Assembly (NCBI RefSeq): GCF_004683905.1
Contig: NZ_CP038438.1
Location: forward strand, 3,906,001 to 3,970,000
From: Pseudomonas fluorescens
GTDB lineage: Bacteria; Pseudomonadota; Gammaproteobacteria; Pseudomonadales; Pseudomonadaceae
Direction: 5' to 3'
DNA: 64,000 nt
This document shows positions 50,416 to 59,119 of the stretch, piece by piece. How positions within the stretch are numbered: the first letter of the stretch is position 1; the number at the start of each line of letters is the position of its first letter. The notes below the pieces were generated by a model. The model was not told where the DNA came from. It was given only the letters and a program-made list of their open reading frames with translations, and ran no database searches. The translations under genes and the position numbers were made by a program.

Positions 50416-50698
50416 AAAATGCATAAACCGTGGTGGTGAACGCGGGGCAGATGTTACTGAACTTCACGACCAGCAACAACATTTTTTTGATAACCGGTCG
50501 GTTAAAAATACCGGTAACCCCTTCAATATCCACACTTTTTAGACGGATCCAAAAAAAGAACAGAACGCCATATCAGCAGGTCGTGTTATTTCGAAACACG
50601 CTAAGCGCTTGGGTAACGGAAGAGATGCAGTGTCGAGAGGTGCGCTGAGGTGGGGGTTTTGAAAAAGCTTTGCAAAAGTTTTGCAAATCGCAGACAAC

Positions 50699-50731
50699 AA
50701 AAAAGGGCCCACCTTTCGGTGAGCCCTTCTA
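50699..50731 (-). terminator. tRNA-Val(GAC) terminator
   Basis: On the minus strand AAGGGCTCACC-GAAA-GGTGGGCCCTT is followed by T6, 27 bp after the tRNA CCA end. Confidence 0.9.
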
Positions 50732-50757
50732 GACCGCCCAGCAGAGCGGATTTTGTT

Positions 50758-50834
50758 TGGTAGGCGCGATTGGACTCGAACCAACGACCCCCACCATGTC
50801 AAGGTGGTGCTCTAACCAACTGAGCTACGTGCCT
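50758..50834 (-). tRNA. tRNA-Val(GAC)
   Basis: A 77-nt cloverleaf with encoded CCA. The anticodon stem CCACC/GGTGG holds loop TTGACAT, anticodon GAC. The D arm is AGCTCAGTTGGTTAGAGC and the T arm contains GGTTCGAGTCC. The acceptor pairs AGGCACG with CGCGCCT, leaving an A5-C68 mismatch. Confidence 0.95.
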
Positions 50835-50847
50835 GCTGTGAGGCGGC

Positions 50848-50875
50848 ATTCTACGGAATTCCGGAGGGGTGTCAA
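50848..50875 (-). promoter_or_regulatory. Promoter of tRNA-Val(GAC)
   Basis: On the minus strand TTGACA and TAGAAT are separated by 16 bp, 14 bp before the tRNA 5' end. This is a near-consensus sigma-70 promoter. Confidence 0.8.
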
Positions 50876-51017
50876 CACCTTTTTTTCACCTAACCCTATG
50901 AATATGCAAAATATTTAATTTCGGGCCAGTAGAGAAGATTTTTCCGGTGGCTGGCGGAGGTTTTTCAACTCGGGTAGGATCGACGCACTCGTAAAATATA
51001 TTAAACAGAGGCGCAGG

Positions 51018-52301
51018 ATGGCGAACACCCCTTACCCAGAGTCTTATTACGCTGCGTCGGCCAATGCCGTACCGCCACGTCCGGCCTTGCAGGATGATGT
51101 GGAGACGGATGTCTGTGTGATCGGCGCCGGGTATACCGGGCTGTCCTCGGCGTTGTTTCTGTTGGAGAACGGTTTTCGCGTGACGGTGCTGGAAGCAGCC
51201 AAGGTCGGCTTCGGTGCATCGGGGCGTAATGGCGGGCAGATCGTCAACAGCTATAGCCGTGACATCGACGTCATCGAGCGCACCGTTGGCCCGAAGCAGG
51301 CGCAACTGCTCGGGCAGATGGCCTTCGAAGGCGGACGGATCATTCGGGAGCGCGTGGCCAAGTACAACATCCAGTGCGACCTGAAGGACGGCGGCGTGTT
51401 CGCCGCCCTCTCCGCCAAGCAGATGGGTCACCTGGAGTCGCAGAAGCGCCTGTGGGAGCGCTTTGGCCACACGCAACTGGAACTGCTCGATCAGCGCCGC
51501 ATTCGCGAAGTAGTGGCGTGCGATCAATACGTCGGCGGCATGCTCGACATGAGCGGCGGCCACATTCATCCGCTGAACCTGGCGCTCGGTGAAGCTGCTG
51601 CGGTCGAGTCCCTCGGCGGCACCATCTATGAGCAATCGCCAGCCGTGCGCATCGAGCGTGGTGCCAACCCGGTGGTGCACACGCCGCAAGGCAAGGTCAG
51701 GGCCAAGTTCATCATCGTTGCCGGCAACGCCTATCTCGGCAATCTGGTACCGGAACTGGCGGCGAAATCGATGCCGTGCGGCACCCAGGTAATCACCACC
51801 GAACCGCTGGGCGATGAGCTGGCGAAATCTCTTCTGCCACAGGATTACTGCGTCGAAGACTGCAACTATCTGCTCGACTACTACCGACTGACCGGCGACA
51901 AGCGTCTGATCTTCGGCGGCGGCGTGGTTTACGGTGCGCGGGATCCGGCGAACATCGAAGCGATCATCCGCCCGAAAATGCTCAAGGCGTTCCCGCAACT
52001 GAAGGACGTGAAGATCGACTACGCGTGGACGGGCAACTTCCTGCTGACCCTGTCGCGCCTGCCGCAGGTTGGGCGCCTGGGCGACAACATCTACTATTCG
52101 CAAGGCTGCAGCGGCCACGGCGTGACGTACACGCATCTGGCCGGCAAGGTACTGGCCGAGGCGTTGCGCGGTCAGGCCGAGCGTTTTGATGCGTTTGCCG
52201 ATCTGCCGCATTACCCGTTCCCCGGCGGGCAGTTGCTGCGCACGCCGTTTGCGGCATTGGGTGCGTGGTATTACGGGTTGCGTGACAAGCTGGGCTTCTG
52301 A
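51018..52301 (+). CDS. puuB: FAD-dependent amine oxidase, PuuB-like
   Basis: A 427-residue DAO-family flavoprotein. The dinucleotide fold is DVCVIGAGYTGLSSALFLLE, then GFGASGRNGGQIVNSYSRD (the GRNGGQ signature of PuuB). A later GYCSGHG-like segment, YSQGCSGHGVTYTHLAGKVL, binds FAD. It resembles gamma-glutamylputrescine oxidase, which oxidises gamma-Glu-putrescine in putrescine use. No other puu genes are adjacent, so the amine substrate is uncertain. Pseudomonads hold several paralogues. Confidence 0.88.
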   Translation: MANTPYPESYYAASANAVPPRPALQDDVETDVCVIGAGYTGLSSALFLLENGFRVTVLEAAKVGFGASGRNGGQIVNSYSRDIDVIERTVGPKQAQLLGQMAFEGGRIIRERVAKYNIQCDLKDGGVFAALSAKQMGHLESQKRLWERFGHTQLELLDQRRIREVVACDQYVGGMLDMSGGHIHPLNLALGEAAAVESLGGTIYEQSPAVRIERGANPVVHTPQGKVRAKFIIVAGNAYLGNLVPELAAKSMPCGTQVITTEPLGDELAKSLLPQDYCVEDCNYLLDYYRLTGDKRLIFGGGVVYGARDPANIEAIIRPKMLKAFPQLKDVKIDYAWTGNFLLTLSRLPQVGRLGDNIYYSQGCSGHGVTYTHLAGKVLAEALRGQAERFDAFADLPHYPFPGGQLLRTPFAALGAWYYGLRDKLGF

Positions 52302-52326
52302 TCAGTTTTCTTGACTGGCAAACAAC

Positions 52327-52430
52327 TGTGGCGAGGGAGCTTGCTCCCGCCGGGTCGCGCAGCGGACTCTCTTTTATCTAAAAAGAAGGCCTGCTGCGCA
52401 GTCCAGCGGGAGCAAGCTCCCTCGCCACAA
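52327..52430. repeat. REPIN (inverted pair of REP elements)
   Basis: TGTGGCGAGGGAGCTTGCTC at 52327 and its inverse at 52406-52430 enclose about 50 bases. The elements are typical of P. fluorescens REPINs, mobilised by RAYT transposases. It lies between convergent puuB and xdhC-like genes and may also terminate both. Confidence 0.85.
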
Positions 52431-52446
52431 ATTTGCAGAATCCAGA

Positions 52447-53418
52447 TCAGAGCTGGTCTCGGGCAATTCCGCTACGAATCCGCAAGATATCCGCCAGCAC
52501 CGCCAAAGCGATCTCCGCCGGTGTTTTGCTGCCCAGGTTAAGCCCGATTGGCGCATGAATCCGCGCCAGCTCGACCTCCCCCAGCCCACCAATCCTGCGC
52601 AGGCGCTCGAAGCGTTTCTGCGAAGTCTGCTGCGAGCCCATGACGCCGATGTAAAACGCCTCGGTTCGCACCGCCTCCATCATCGCCAGATCGTCGATGC
52701 GCGGATCATGGGTCAGCGCCACTACCGCGGTATCGCGATGACAGCCGCCATCGGCGATGAACACCGAAGGCAGTTGCCGACGAATCTCCACGCCATTCAG
52801 CACCACGCCTTCGAGCACTTCATCACGTGGATCGCAGAGAATCACTTCGAAACCCAGACCCACCGCGAACTCGGCACAGGCCTGCGCCACGCTGGAGTAA
52901 CCCGCCAGCAGCAAGCGCTGGGCGGCACCGACGCGAATCCGCACCCGATCAATCTCGCGCTCGATGCGCGCACCCTGCTCGCGATCAGTGAACAGACTGC
53001 GCGCACCGCTGGCCAGATCGACCTCGCGAATCAAACGGCGCTGGCCGAGCAATGCCGATTCGAGTTCACGCAGATGCGCCTGCACCTCGCAGTCGGCGTC
53101 AAATTTCTCTACCAGTACGTCGAGAATGCCGCCACAGGGCAGGCTGACCCGCGAGCGCGGATCATCACCTTCGCCGTAACGCACCACGTTGACCGCATCG
53201 AGAAACGCACCTTCAGCGACGCGCTCGAGAAAGTCTTCCTCAACACAGCCACCGGACAGCGAGCCGATCCACTGGCCTCTATCGTTCACCGCCAGCAGCG
53301 AACCCGGTGCACGCGGCGCCGAGCCGTAAGTGGTCAGCACGGTGCAGAGCCAAATGCGCTGCCCCGCTACCGACCACTCCAGTGCCCGCCGCACAACCTG
53401 TAGATCGAGATGCTGCAT
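52447..53418 (-). CDS. XdhC-family molybdenum enzyme maturation protein
   Basis: A 323-residue XdhC/CoxI protein. The N-terminal domain has GSAPRAPGSLLAV, GSLSGGCVEEDF and VSLPCGGILDVLVE with two conserved Cys. The C-terminal Rossmann domain follows (LLLAGYSSVAQACAEFAVGL, then VVALTHDPRIDD, and YIGVMGSQQTSQKRFERL). Such proteins bind molybdopterin, help add the terminal sulfur and insert it into the hydroxylase. It is the last gene of the four-gene operon, one base after the cytochrome gene. Confidence 0.92.
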   Translation of the reverse strand: MQHLDLQVVRRALEWSVAGQRIWLCTVLTTYGSAPRAPGSLLAVNDRGQWIGSLSGGCVEEDFLERVAEGAFLDAVNVVRYGEGDDPRSRVSLPCGGILDVLVEKFDADCEVQAHLRELESALLGQRRLIREVDLASGARSLFTDREQGARIEREIDRVRIRVGAAQRLLLAGYSSVAQACAEFAVGLGFEVILCDPRDEVLEGVVLNGVEIRRQLPSVFIADGGCHRDTAVVALTHDPRIDDLAMMEAVRTEAFYIGVMGSQQTSQKRFERLRRIGGLGEVELARIHAPIGLNLGSKTPAEIALAVLADILRIRSGIARDQL

Positions 53419-53419
53419 G

Positions 53420-54655
53420 TCAGTGCGCCTTGTGCTCGACGGCCGGAGCGTCAGCCTGCAGTTTCTGCACGTCGCTCACCGCCAGTTCAGCCGATTGACC
53501 GCCCCAGCCTTGACGCAGGTAGTTCAGCAGATCAGTCAGTTGCTCAGGTTTGAGCTTGTCGGCGAAACCCGGCATCGGTTGCATGTGTTCGAATCCAGCG
53601 AATTTCTGCTCACCGATACCGTCCTCGATCACCCGCACCAGGTTGCGCGGATCTTCCAGGCGCAGCGTGGTATTGCCGCGCATGGCCACGGCGATGTGCG
53701 GCTTGCCTTCACCACCGGCGGCATGACAACCGGCGCAGACGTTCAAATATTCCTGACGGCCGCGCTGGGCGCTCGGGCTGAGCTTGTCCAGCGACACTTC
53801 AGTCAGCTCTTTTGCCGCTGGCGGCTTGTCGCCAAGCAGGAACGTCGCCATCGCCGCCAGATCCTGATCGTTCAGACCCTGAGTGCTGTTGTGGAACACC
53901 GGGAACATCTCGTTGAACATCGTGCCCTGGGCGCTCATGCCGTGCTTGAGGAACGTGCTCAGATCCTGCTGATTCCAGCCGCGCGCCGCCAGATCGGTGG
54001 CGAGCAGGCTCGGTGCCAGATAACCGTTGAGGATGCCGCCGGTCAGGCGCTTGTCCAATTGCATCGCGCCCGGCAGGCCGCGTGGCGTGTGGCATTCGCC
54101 GCAGTGACCGAGCACTTCGACCATGTACTGGCCGCGCTTCCAGGCTTCGCTTTTGCCTTCGCCAGACTCCAGCTTCAAGGCCTTGCCGTACAGCATGTTC
54201 CAGCCGATCAGGCCCGGACGCACGTTGAACGGAAAGCTCAAACTGGTGACCGGCGCGGCGCGCTCGATCGGCTCGATGGTTTTCAAGTACGCGTGGATTG
54301 CATCCGAGTCTTCCCGCGGGACCAGGTGATACGAGGTGTACGGCATCGCCGGATACAGATTGGCGCCGTCGCGACGCTTGCCTTCGGTCAGCGCAGCGAA
54401 GAATTCGTCATCGCTGTACAGGCCGATGCCGTGCGCTTTGCTCGGGGTGATGTTGGTGCCGTAGATCGTGCCGAACGGCGAAACGATCGGCAGCCCGCCG
54501 GCAAACGGCGCGCCGCCCGGCGCGGTGTGGCACGCCATGCAGTCGGCGGCGCGGGCGAGGTATTCGCCGCGCTTGACCTGATCATCAGCGTGAGCAAACA
54601 ACACCGGCGCAGCCAGCCCGACCGCCAGGGTCAGGCGGGTCAATAGATGCTTCAT
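53420..54655 (-). CDS. Tri-haem cytochrome c subunit
   Basis: A 411-residue periplasmic protein with signal peptide (LLTRLTLAVGLAAPVLFAHA) and three haem-binding C-x-x-C-H motifs: CMACH, CGECH and CAGCH. Each lies in a cytochrome c domain with a distal Met (MPGFADKL, MPYTSY). It should accept electrons from the Fe-S/Mo subunits and pass them to the respiratory chain, as in membrane-associated alcohol and aldehyde oxidases. ATG 54655 gives the signal peptide. Confidence 0.93.
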   Translation of the reverse strand: MKHLLTRLTLAVGLAAPVLFAHADDQVKRGEYLARAADCMACHTAPGGAPFAGGLPIVSPFGTIYGTNITPSKAHGIGLYSDDEFFAALTEGKRRDGANLYPAMPYTSYHLVPREDSDAIHAYLKTIEPIERAAPVTSLSFPFNVRPGLIGWNMLYGKALKLESGEGKSEAWKRGQYMVEVLGHCGECHTPRGLPGAMQLDKRLTGGILNGYLAPSLLATDLAARGWNQQDLSTFLKHGMSAQGTMFNEMFPVFHNSTQGLNDQDLAAMATFLLGDKPPAAKELTEVSLDKLSPSAQRGRQEYLNVCAGCHAAGGEGKPHIAVAMRGNTTLRLEDPRNLVRVIEDGIGEQKFAGFEHMQPMPGFADKLKPEQLTDLLNYLRQGWGGQSAELAVSDVQKLQADAPAVEHKAH

Positions 54656-54657
54656 GC

Positions 54658-55197
54658 TCAACCCTCCTTGACCAGGCCGAGATCGGTCAGCACGTTGCGC
54701 GTGGCGTTGTAGTAACGCACGTACCCGGTGCAACGGCAGATGTGGTGGCCGAGGCTGTCCTCGATGACTTTTTCCAGTTGGCTTTTGACGATCGGCTGGC
54801 GCTGCAGCTTCTCCACCAGCACCGTCGCGGCGTTGACGAAGCCCGGCGCGCAGTAGCTGCACTGGAAGGCGAATTCGTCGACGAAACGCTGCTGGACCGG
54901 GTTCAGCTCAGTGACCTGGCCACTCTCATCACGCTTGGCGTGACTTTCGATGGTGCGGACTTTCTTGCCTTCGAAGTAATGCGCGCCGGTGATGCAGGTG
55001 CGCACTTCTTCACTGGTGCCGTCCGGGTTGTCGACGATCACCACGCAGGCGTGGCAAATGCCCTGGCCGCAGCCCAGGCGCGAGCCGGTGAGGTTCTTGT
55101 ATTCGTGCAGATAGTCGATCATCGGCAGGTCATCAGGGATGTCCACCGGGCCGACGGATTGACCATTGAGGGTCAGTTGAAGCGGACGGTTAGCCAT
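54658..55197 (-). CDS. 2Fe-2S subunit of molybdenum hydroxylase
   Basis: A 179-residue protein with the plant-type ferredoxin cysteines (GCGQGICHACVV, then TCITGAHY) and the second cluster domain (FQCSYCAPGFVNAATVL, CRCTGYVRYYNA). It transfers electrons from the molybdenum centre. It has no signal peptide, so it must be exported folded together with the Tat-signalled large subunit. Its start overlaps the large-subunit gene by 8 bp. Confidence 0.94.
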   Translation of the reverse strand: MANRPLQLTLNGQSVGPVDIPDDLPMIDYLHEYKNLTGSRLGCGQGICHACVVIVDNPDGTSEEVRTCITGAHYFEGKKVRTIESHAKRDESGQVTELNPVQQRFVDEFAFQCSYCAPGFVNAATVLVEKLQRQPIVKSQLEKVIEDSLGHHICRCTGYVRYYNATRNVLTDLGLVKEG

Positions 55198-58021
55198 TGA
55201 GGGCCTCCTTGATGCGCGCAGCAGTGATTGGCAGATCGCGAACACGTTTACCGATGGCGTGCGCCACGGCGTTACCGATGGCACCGACCACCGGGATCAT
55301 CACCACTTCGGCGATGCCTTTGGACGGATCGCTTGGCGACAGCGGCGGCAGAATCTCCGCAGTCTGCTTCCACACCGCCACGTGACGGGCCATCGGCAGG
55401 CGATAACGGTTGAAGTTCCAGTCACCCTCCCCCGGTCCGCCTTCGTACAGCGGCATCTCTTCCATCAATGCATGACCGATGCCCATGGCGATCCCGCCTT
55501 CGAGCTGGCCCTTGACCAGTTCTTCGACCAGCACCCGACCGCACTCGACCCACGAATGGTGGTTGAGCACCTCGACTTCCGCCGAGCCTTTATTGACCTT
55601 CAGCTCGACCAACGTGGCCACCGGGCTGTAGTAAGTCACCGCAGCGTTGTTCAACTGGACCACCGGGTAGTTGATGTTCTGGCGATCCAGCAGGTGGAAA
55701 CCCGCCGTGCTCATCAACGCTTTCTTCGCCTTCGGCGCGCCATCACCGTACTTCACTGCGAGACCGTCGAGCGGCAGACGCTCGCGCACGCCGTCGATGC
55801 TGTATTCGGCCTCGGCCCAGCTCCAGCGGTTGAACGCGTGAACGGTGGCACCGGTGACCAGACCACGTTCGTGAGCGCGTTTGGCCAGCTCTTCGAAGCT
55901 CAATGGCTGCATGCCATTGGCAGTGAGCTTGCCATCGACCCAATGCGCATCTTCACGACGCACCACGTAAGGGTTGGCTTGACCGCCGTAAGGGCCCTGA
56001 CGCCAGATTTCCATGGCCGCCGGCCACAAACCGTTGTTGAACAGCACGCGCGCCGCTTCACGGGTGGCGTGACTGAAGTAGTAGGCCGAGTTGGTCGCGG
56101 ACGACGCCGAGGCCAGCTTGCCAACCCAGCGCGGGTTGCGCAGCAGGTTGTCCTGTTCGGCCTGGCTCATGATGTAAGGGTTGCCGCTGGTGATCAGCTG
56201 CATTTCCTTCCATTCGGTTTCGCCGGTCTTCACGTCGTGCGCCGGGCTGCCAAGGAAATCGGCCACCACCAGCGCCTGCGAAGTGGACATGCCAGTGCCG
56301 ATTTCAATACCGATGTGACGCAGGGTGATGCGACCTTCAGCAGTGAATTCGATGCTGGCCATCGGCGCTTCGGAGCCAGTGCCGAAGTCTTTCTGGCAAA
56401 TGGCAAAACCCACGCCGTACCAGTTGTCCGGGTCGGCAGCTTCGCGCTGTTTCTTGATCGCGTCGCGGTTTTTCCAGACTTCGTGCACCGAGGCCTTGTC
56501 GAGAATCTCGTGCAGGCGCAGGGCACCGGCCGGAATCGCGCCCTGGGTGTTTTTCATGCCCGAACGCAAGGCGTTCTTGCGACGCAGATCAATCGCGTCA
56601 ACGCCGAGGCGGTTGGCGATTTCGTCGACCATCATTTCGGTCGAGGCCATGCTTTGCAGGGTGCCGTAACCGCGCATCGAACCCGCTTCAACACCACGCG
56701 AGTGATAAGCGGTGACCTGCAGATCGTTCTGCGGCATGTAATAGATCGACTGCGCTGCCGTGGCACCGACTGCCGCTACCGACGGGCTGTAGTTGATACG
56801 GCCACCACCGTCGACGCTCATCTCGGCACGGAAAATCTTGAAGCTGTAGTCGTTCTTGTCCACTGCGAGCTGATAGCGGATGTCGAACGGGTGACGCTTG
56901 ATGCCGCTCTGGAACTGCTCATAGCGGTCGTTGGCCAGACGGATCGGTACACCGGCGCCGTACAGCGCAGCGAGGGCCGCGTAGTAGACGAAGATGTTGT
57001 GGTCTTTGGAACCGTAGCCCACGGTGTAACCCGGGTGCATGTTCAGGTTTGCCAGGCCGAAGCGCGATGGCGCGATCATTTTCGCGGTCTCGGTCGCCGC
57101 TTCCAGCGGGCACTGAGTGGCGACCACGAAGTGCAGGGTCTTGGTTTTCGGGTCGTACCAGCCGTTGCCGTTGTCCGGCTCCATGGCGGCCGGTTCGATC
57201 GACGGAGTCTTGTAGCGCTCGTCGAACACCAGCCAGTTGTCCGGCGGCGTATCGATCTCTTTTTTCATGCGGTCGGCGTAGAACAGACCGCGCTCGGTCA
57301 GGTTGCCGTGCAGGTTCGGCTGGGAATTCCACACCGGACGCCGGTTTTTCAGCATCGGGAACAGAATCGAGTCTTTCAGGCTGGCGAATTCGTCTTCGTC
57401 GGCCGATGTCGCGCCGCCCACGCGCACGTAGCGGAAGCTGCCATAAGGGTCGCCTTCGTAGTACGGCACTTGTGCACCGTAACGAATCGCCTTGTCATTG
57501 AATTTGAGTTTGTTCTTGGCCTGACGAAAACGCTCGAAATCGTTCCAGATCAGGATCGCCACCGGGTGGCCGATGAACATCGGCACTTTGCCTTCCGGCA
57601 GCAATGGATCCGGCGCGTGTTCTTCAGGGAACACGATGCCGTCCTTGTCCAGATCGGCCGCTGTGACAATGCGGTCAGGTTGCAGGTCGGCGCCCAGCCA
57701 CGACAGGTCGTAGCCTTCGTAGATTCGGTCAGCCTTGATGGTTTTCAGCAGCATGGCGTGGCCTTGCTGCTCAGGCCAGCCCGGCATGTCCTTGGAACGA
57801 ATGTCGCGGGCAAATACTTTGCTGCCGCAGACCTTGGACAGGGCGTCGTTACGTTGGCGTGCCTTGCCGTTGTTGCCGAGCCACTTCTCGGACGGCACGG
57901 TGACGCTGTTTTCCATCAAGGCAGCCAACGCCTGACTGCTGAGCGGCGTGAGCGTGACGCTCACACCCGCCACCAGCCCGCCCTGGAGGAACGAGCGCCG
58001 GGATATATCACGGTTGGACAT
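55190..58021 (-). CDS. Molybdopterin-binding aldehyde/isoquinoline-type oxidoreductase, large subunit
   Basis: A 943-residue xanthine-oxidase-family large subunit of the isoquinoline oxidoreductase/aldehyde oxidase group. The Tat signal is SRRSFLQGGLVAGVSVTL. Segments that contact the cofactor include EAGSMRGYGTLQSMASTEMM, IEIGTGMSTSQALVVADF and the C-terminal IPVVGAIGNAVAHAIGKR. It hydroxylates an aldehyde or N-heterocycle at Mo. The substrate cannot be told from sequence. The gene heads an operon with 2Fe-2S, cytochrome c and XdhC genes. Confidence 0.92.
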   Translation of the reverse strand: MSNRDISRRSFLQGGLVAGVSVTLTPLSSQALAALMENSVTVPSEKWLGNNGKARQRNDALSKVCGSKVFARDIRSKDMPGWPEQQGHAMLLKTIKADRIYEGYDLSWLGADLQPDRIVTAADLDKDGIVFPEEHAPDPLLPEGKVPMFIGHPVAILIWNDFERFRQAKNKLKFNDKAIRYGAQVPYYEGDPYGSFRYVRVGGATSADEDEFASLKDSILFPMLKNRRPVWNSQPNLHGNLTERGLFYADRMKKEIDTPPDNWLVFDERYKTPSIEPAAMEPDNGNGWYDPKTKTLHFVVATQCPLEAATETAKMIAPSRFGLANLNMHPGYTVGYGSKDHNIFVYYAALAALYGAGVPIRLANDRYEQFQSGIKRHPFDIRYQLAVDKNDYSFKIFRAEMSVDGGGRINYSPSVAAVGATAAQSIYYMPQNDLQVTAYHSRGVEAGSMRGYGTLQSMASTEMMVDEIANRLGVDAIDLRRKNALRSGMKNTQGAIPAGALRLHEILDKASVHEVWKNRDAIKKQREAADPDNWYGVGFAICQKDFGTGSEAPMASIEFTAEGRITLRHIGIEIGTGMSTSQALVVADFLGSPAHDVKTGETEWKEMQLITSGNPYIMSQAEQDNLLRNPRWVGKLASASSATNSAYYFSHATREAARVLFNNGLWPAAMEIWRQGPYGGQANPYVVRREDAHWVDGKLTANGMQPLSFEELAKRAHERGLVTGATVHAFNRWSWAEAEYSIDGVRERLPLDGLAVKYGDGAPKAKKALMSTAGFHLLDRQNINYPVVQLNNAAVTYYSPVATLVELKVNKGSAEVEVLNHHSWVECGRVLVEELVKGQLEGGIAMGIGHALMEEMPLYEGGPGEGDWNFNRYRLPMARHVAVWKQTAEILPPLSPSDPSKGIAEVVMIPVVGAIGNAVAHAIGKRVRDLPITAARIKEALNG

Positions 58022-58253
58022 GGATCATCCTCTGGGCGGTTATGTGTCCGCCCTTCTGGTTATCTACTGGGAATCTCGAGTCTTGCAGAAGCCCTTCTTG
58101 GCTAAACAAAGGGCGTGTTGACAGTGCAAAGCTGACCGAAAGGTTAACTTTAAAGGTTTCTGAGCGTCCGGCAAACAACCAGTTACAAAAATTTGACTAA
58201 AGAATCAAAAAATCAATGCGACGTGGCACCGCAGCAGATCGCCGGGCACACCG

Positions 58254-58265
58254 CCCCCCCCCCCC
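58254..58265. repeat. Twelve-cytosine tract
   Basis: A run of 12 C directly before a REP element. Such tracts slip in replication and in sequencing. It lies in an intergenic stretch upstream of the molybdenum hydroxylase operon. Confidence 0.85.
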
Positions 58266-58354
58266 TGTGGGAGCGGGCTTGCTCGCGAAGGCATGGTGTC
58301 AGGCAGACCATTTTCAACTGATACACCGCTTTCGCGAGCAAGCCCGCTCCCACA
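58266..58354. repeat. REPIN
   Basis: TGTGGGAGCGGGCTTGCTCG at 58266 and its inverse ending at 58354 flank about 40 bases. This is the common GTGGGAGCGGGC variant of P. fluorescens REP elements. Confidence 0.88.
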
Positions 58355-58421
58355 GGGGGATTTGTGTTGGATTCAGGGTGGAGGCACGAGCCTAAGGAAG
58401 GAAATACCAAATTTCAGACAC

Positions 58422-58452
58422 AAAAAACCCCGGTCTTTCGACCAGGGTCTTT
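58422..58452 (-). terminator. Terminator of the tRNA-Val/Asp/Asp operon
   Basis: On the minus strand ACCCTGGTC-GAAA-GACCGGGGT is followed by T6, 72 bp after the last tRNA-Asp. It closes the tRNA transcript. Confidence 0.88.
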
Positions 58453-58523
58453 GCTATCGATTCCGAAACAACCAACGGTTGCTTTCGGTGTTTCAAGGCG
58501 TTCAGTGGTCCTTGAAACAGATA

Positions 58524-58600
58524 TGGCGCAGCGGACGGGACTCGAACCCGCGACCCCCGGCGTGACAGGCCGGTATTCTAACCGACTGAACTACCGCTGC
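58524..58600 (-). tRNA. tRNA-Asp(GTC), copy 2
   Basis: A 77-nt tRNA with CCA. Acceptor GCAGCGG/CCGCTGC with G discriminator; anticodon stem CCGGC/GCCGG and loop CTGTCAC, anticodon GTC. Identical to the copy at 58695-58771. Confidence 0.97.
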
Positions 58601-58694
58601 GTATCGCTTTGAGCTTGCGCTCAAGTAACTCGTTTTGACTGAAAGCTTCGGTGCTTTGCAATCGCGAACCAGACAATGTCTGACTCGTAAAATA

Positions 58695-58771
58695 TGGCGC
58701 AGCGGACGGGACTCGAACCCGCGACCCCCGGCGTGACAGGCCGGTATTCTAACCGACTGAACTACCGCTGC
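58695..58771 (-). tRNA. tRNA-Asp(GTC), copy 1
   Basis: Same 77-nt sequence as 58524-58600, 94 bp apart. It is transcribed after tRNA-Val(TAC) in the same unit. Confidence 0.97.
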
Positions 58772-58826
58772 GCGTCGGTGGAGGCACTTTCAGCCTACCT
58801 CTTGCTTTCGCAAGTTTCTCGGGGAG

Positions 58827-58902
58827 TGGTGGGTGATGACGGGATCGAACCGCCGACATTCTGCTTGTAAGGCAGACGCTCTCCCAGCTGAGCTAATCAC
58901 CC
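58827..58902 (-). tRNA. tRNA-Val(TAC)
   Basis: A 76-nt cloverleaf with CCA. Acceptor GGGTGAT pairs with ATCACCC; anticodon stem TCTGC/GCAGA with loop CTTACAA, anticodon TAC. The T arm is GGCGGTTCGATCCCGTC. First gene of the tRNA unit. Confidence 0.97.
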
Positions 58903-58924
58903 GTTTGCATCTCCGAGGCCGCGA

Positions 58925-58953
58925 AATTTACGCAGGTAGCGAACCTAAGTCAA
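58925..58953 (-). promoter_or_regulatory. Promoter of the tRNA-Val/Asp/Asp unit
   Basis: On the minus strand TTGACT and TAAATT are spaced by 17 bp. The -10 lies 22 bp before the tRNA-Val(TAC) 5' end. Confidence 0.75.
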
Positions 58954-59011
58954 TAGCAGGATTGAAGTTTTTCTGAAAAAGACGAAATTGTTTCCATCCT
59001 GCAAGACTGCA

Positions 59012-59077
59012 TTCGCGAGCAAGCTCGCTCCCACAGGGGGATTGCATTCCAAATGTGGGAGCGAGCTTGCTCGCGAA
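59012..59077. repeat. REPIN
   Basis: TTCGCGAGCAAGCTCGCTCC and its inverse (TGTGGGAGCGAGCTTGCTCG) enclose 20 bases. It lies after the SDR gene and before the tRNA promoter. The spacer between 58022 and 59119 holds only this element, the other REPIN, the C-tract and the three tRNAs. Confidence 0.88.
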
Positions 59078-59119
59078 GACGGCAGCCCATTTGAAGCAAA
59101 TTCAGGAGAAGAGCGCGAT

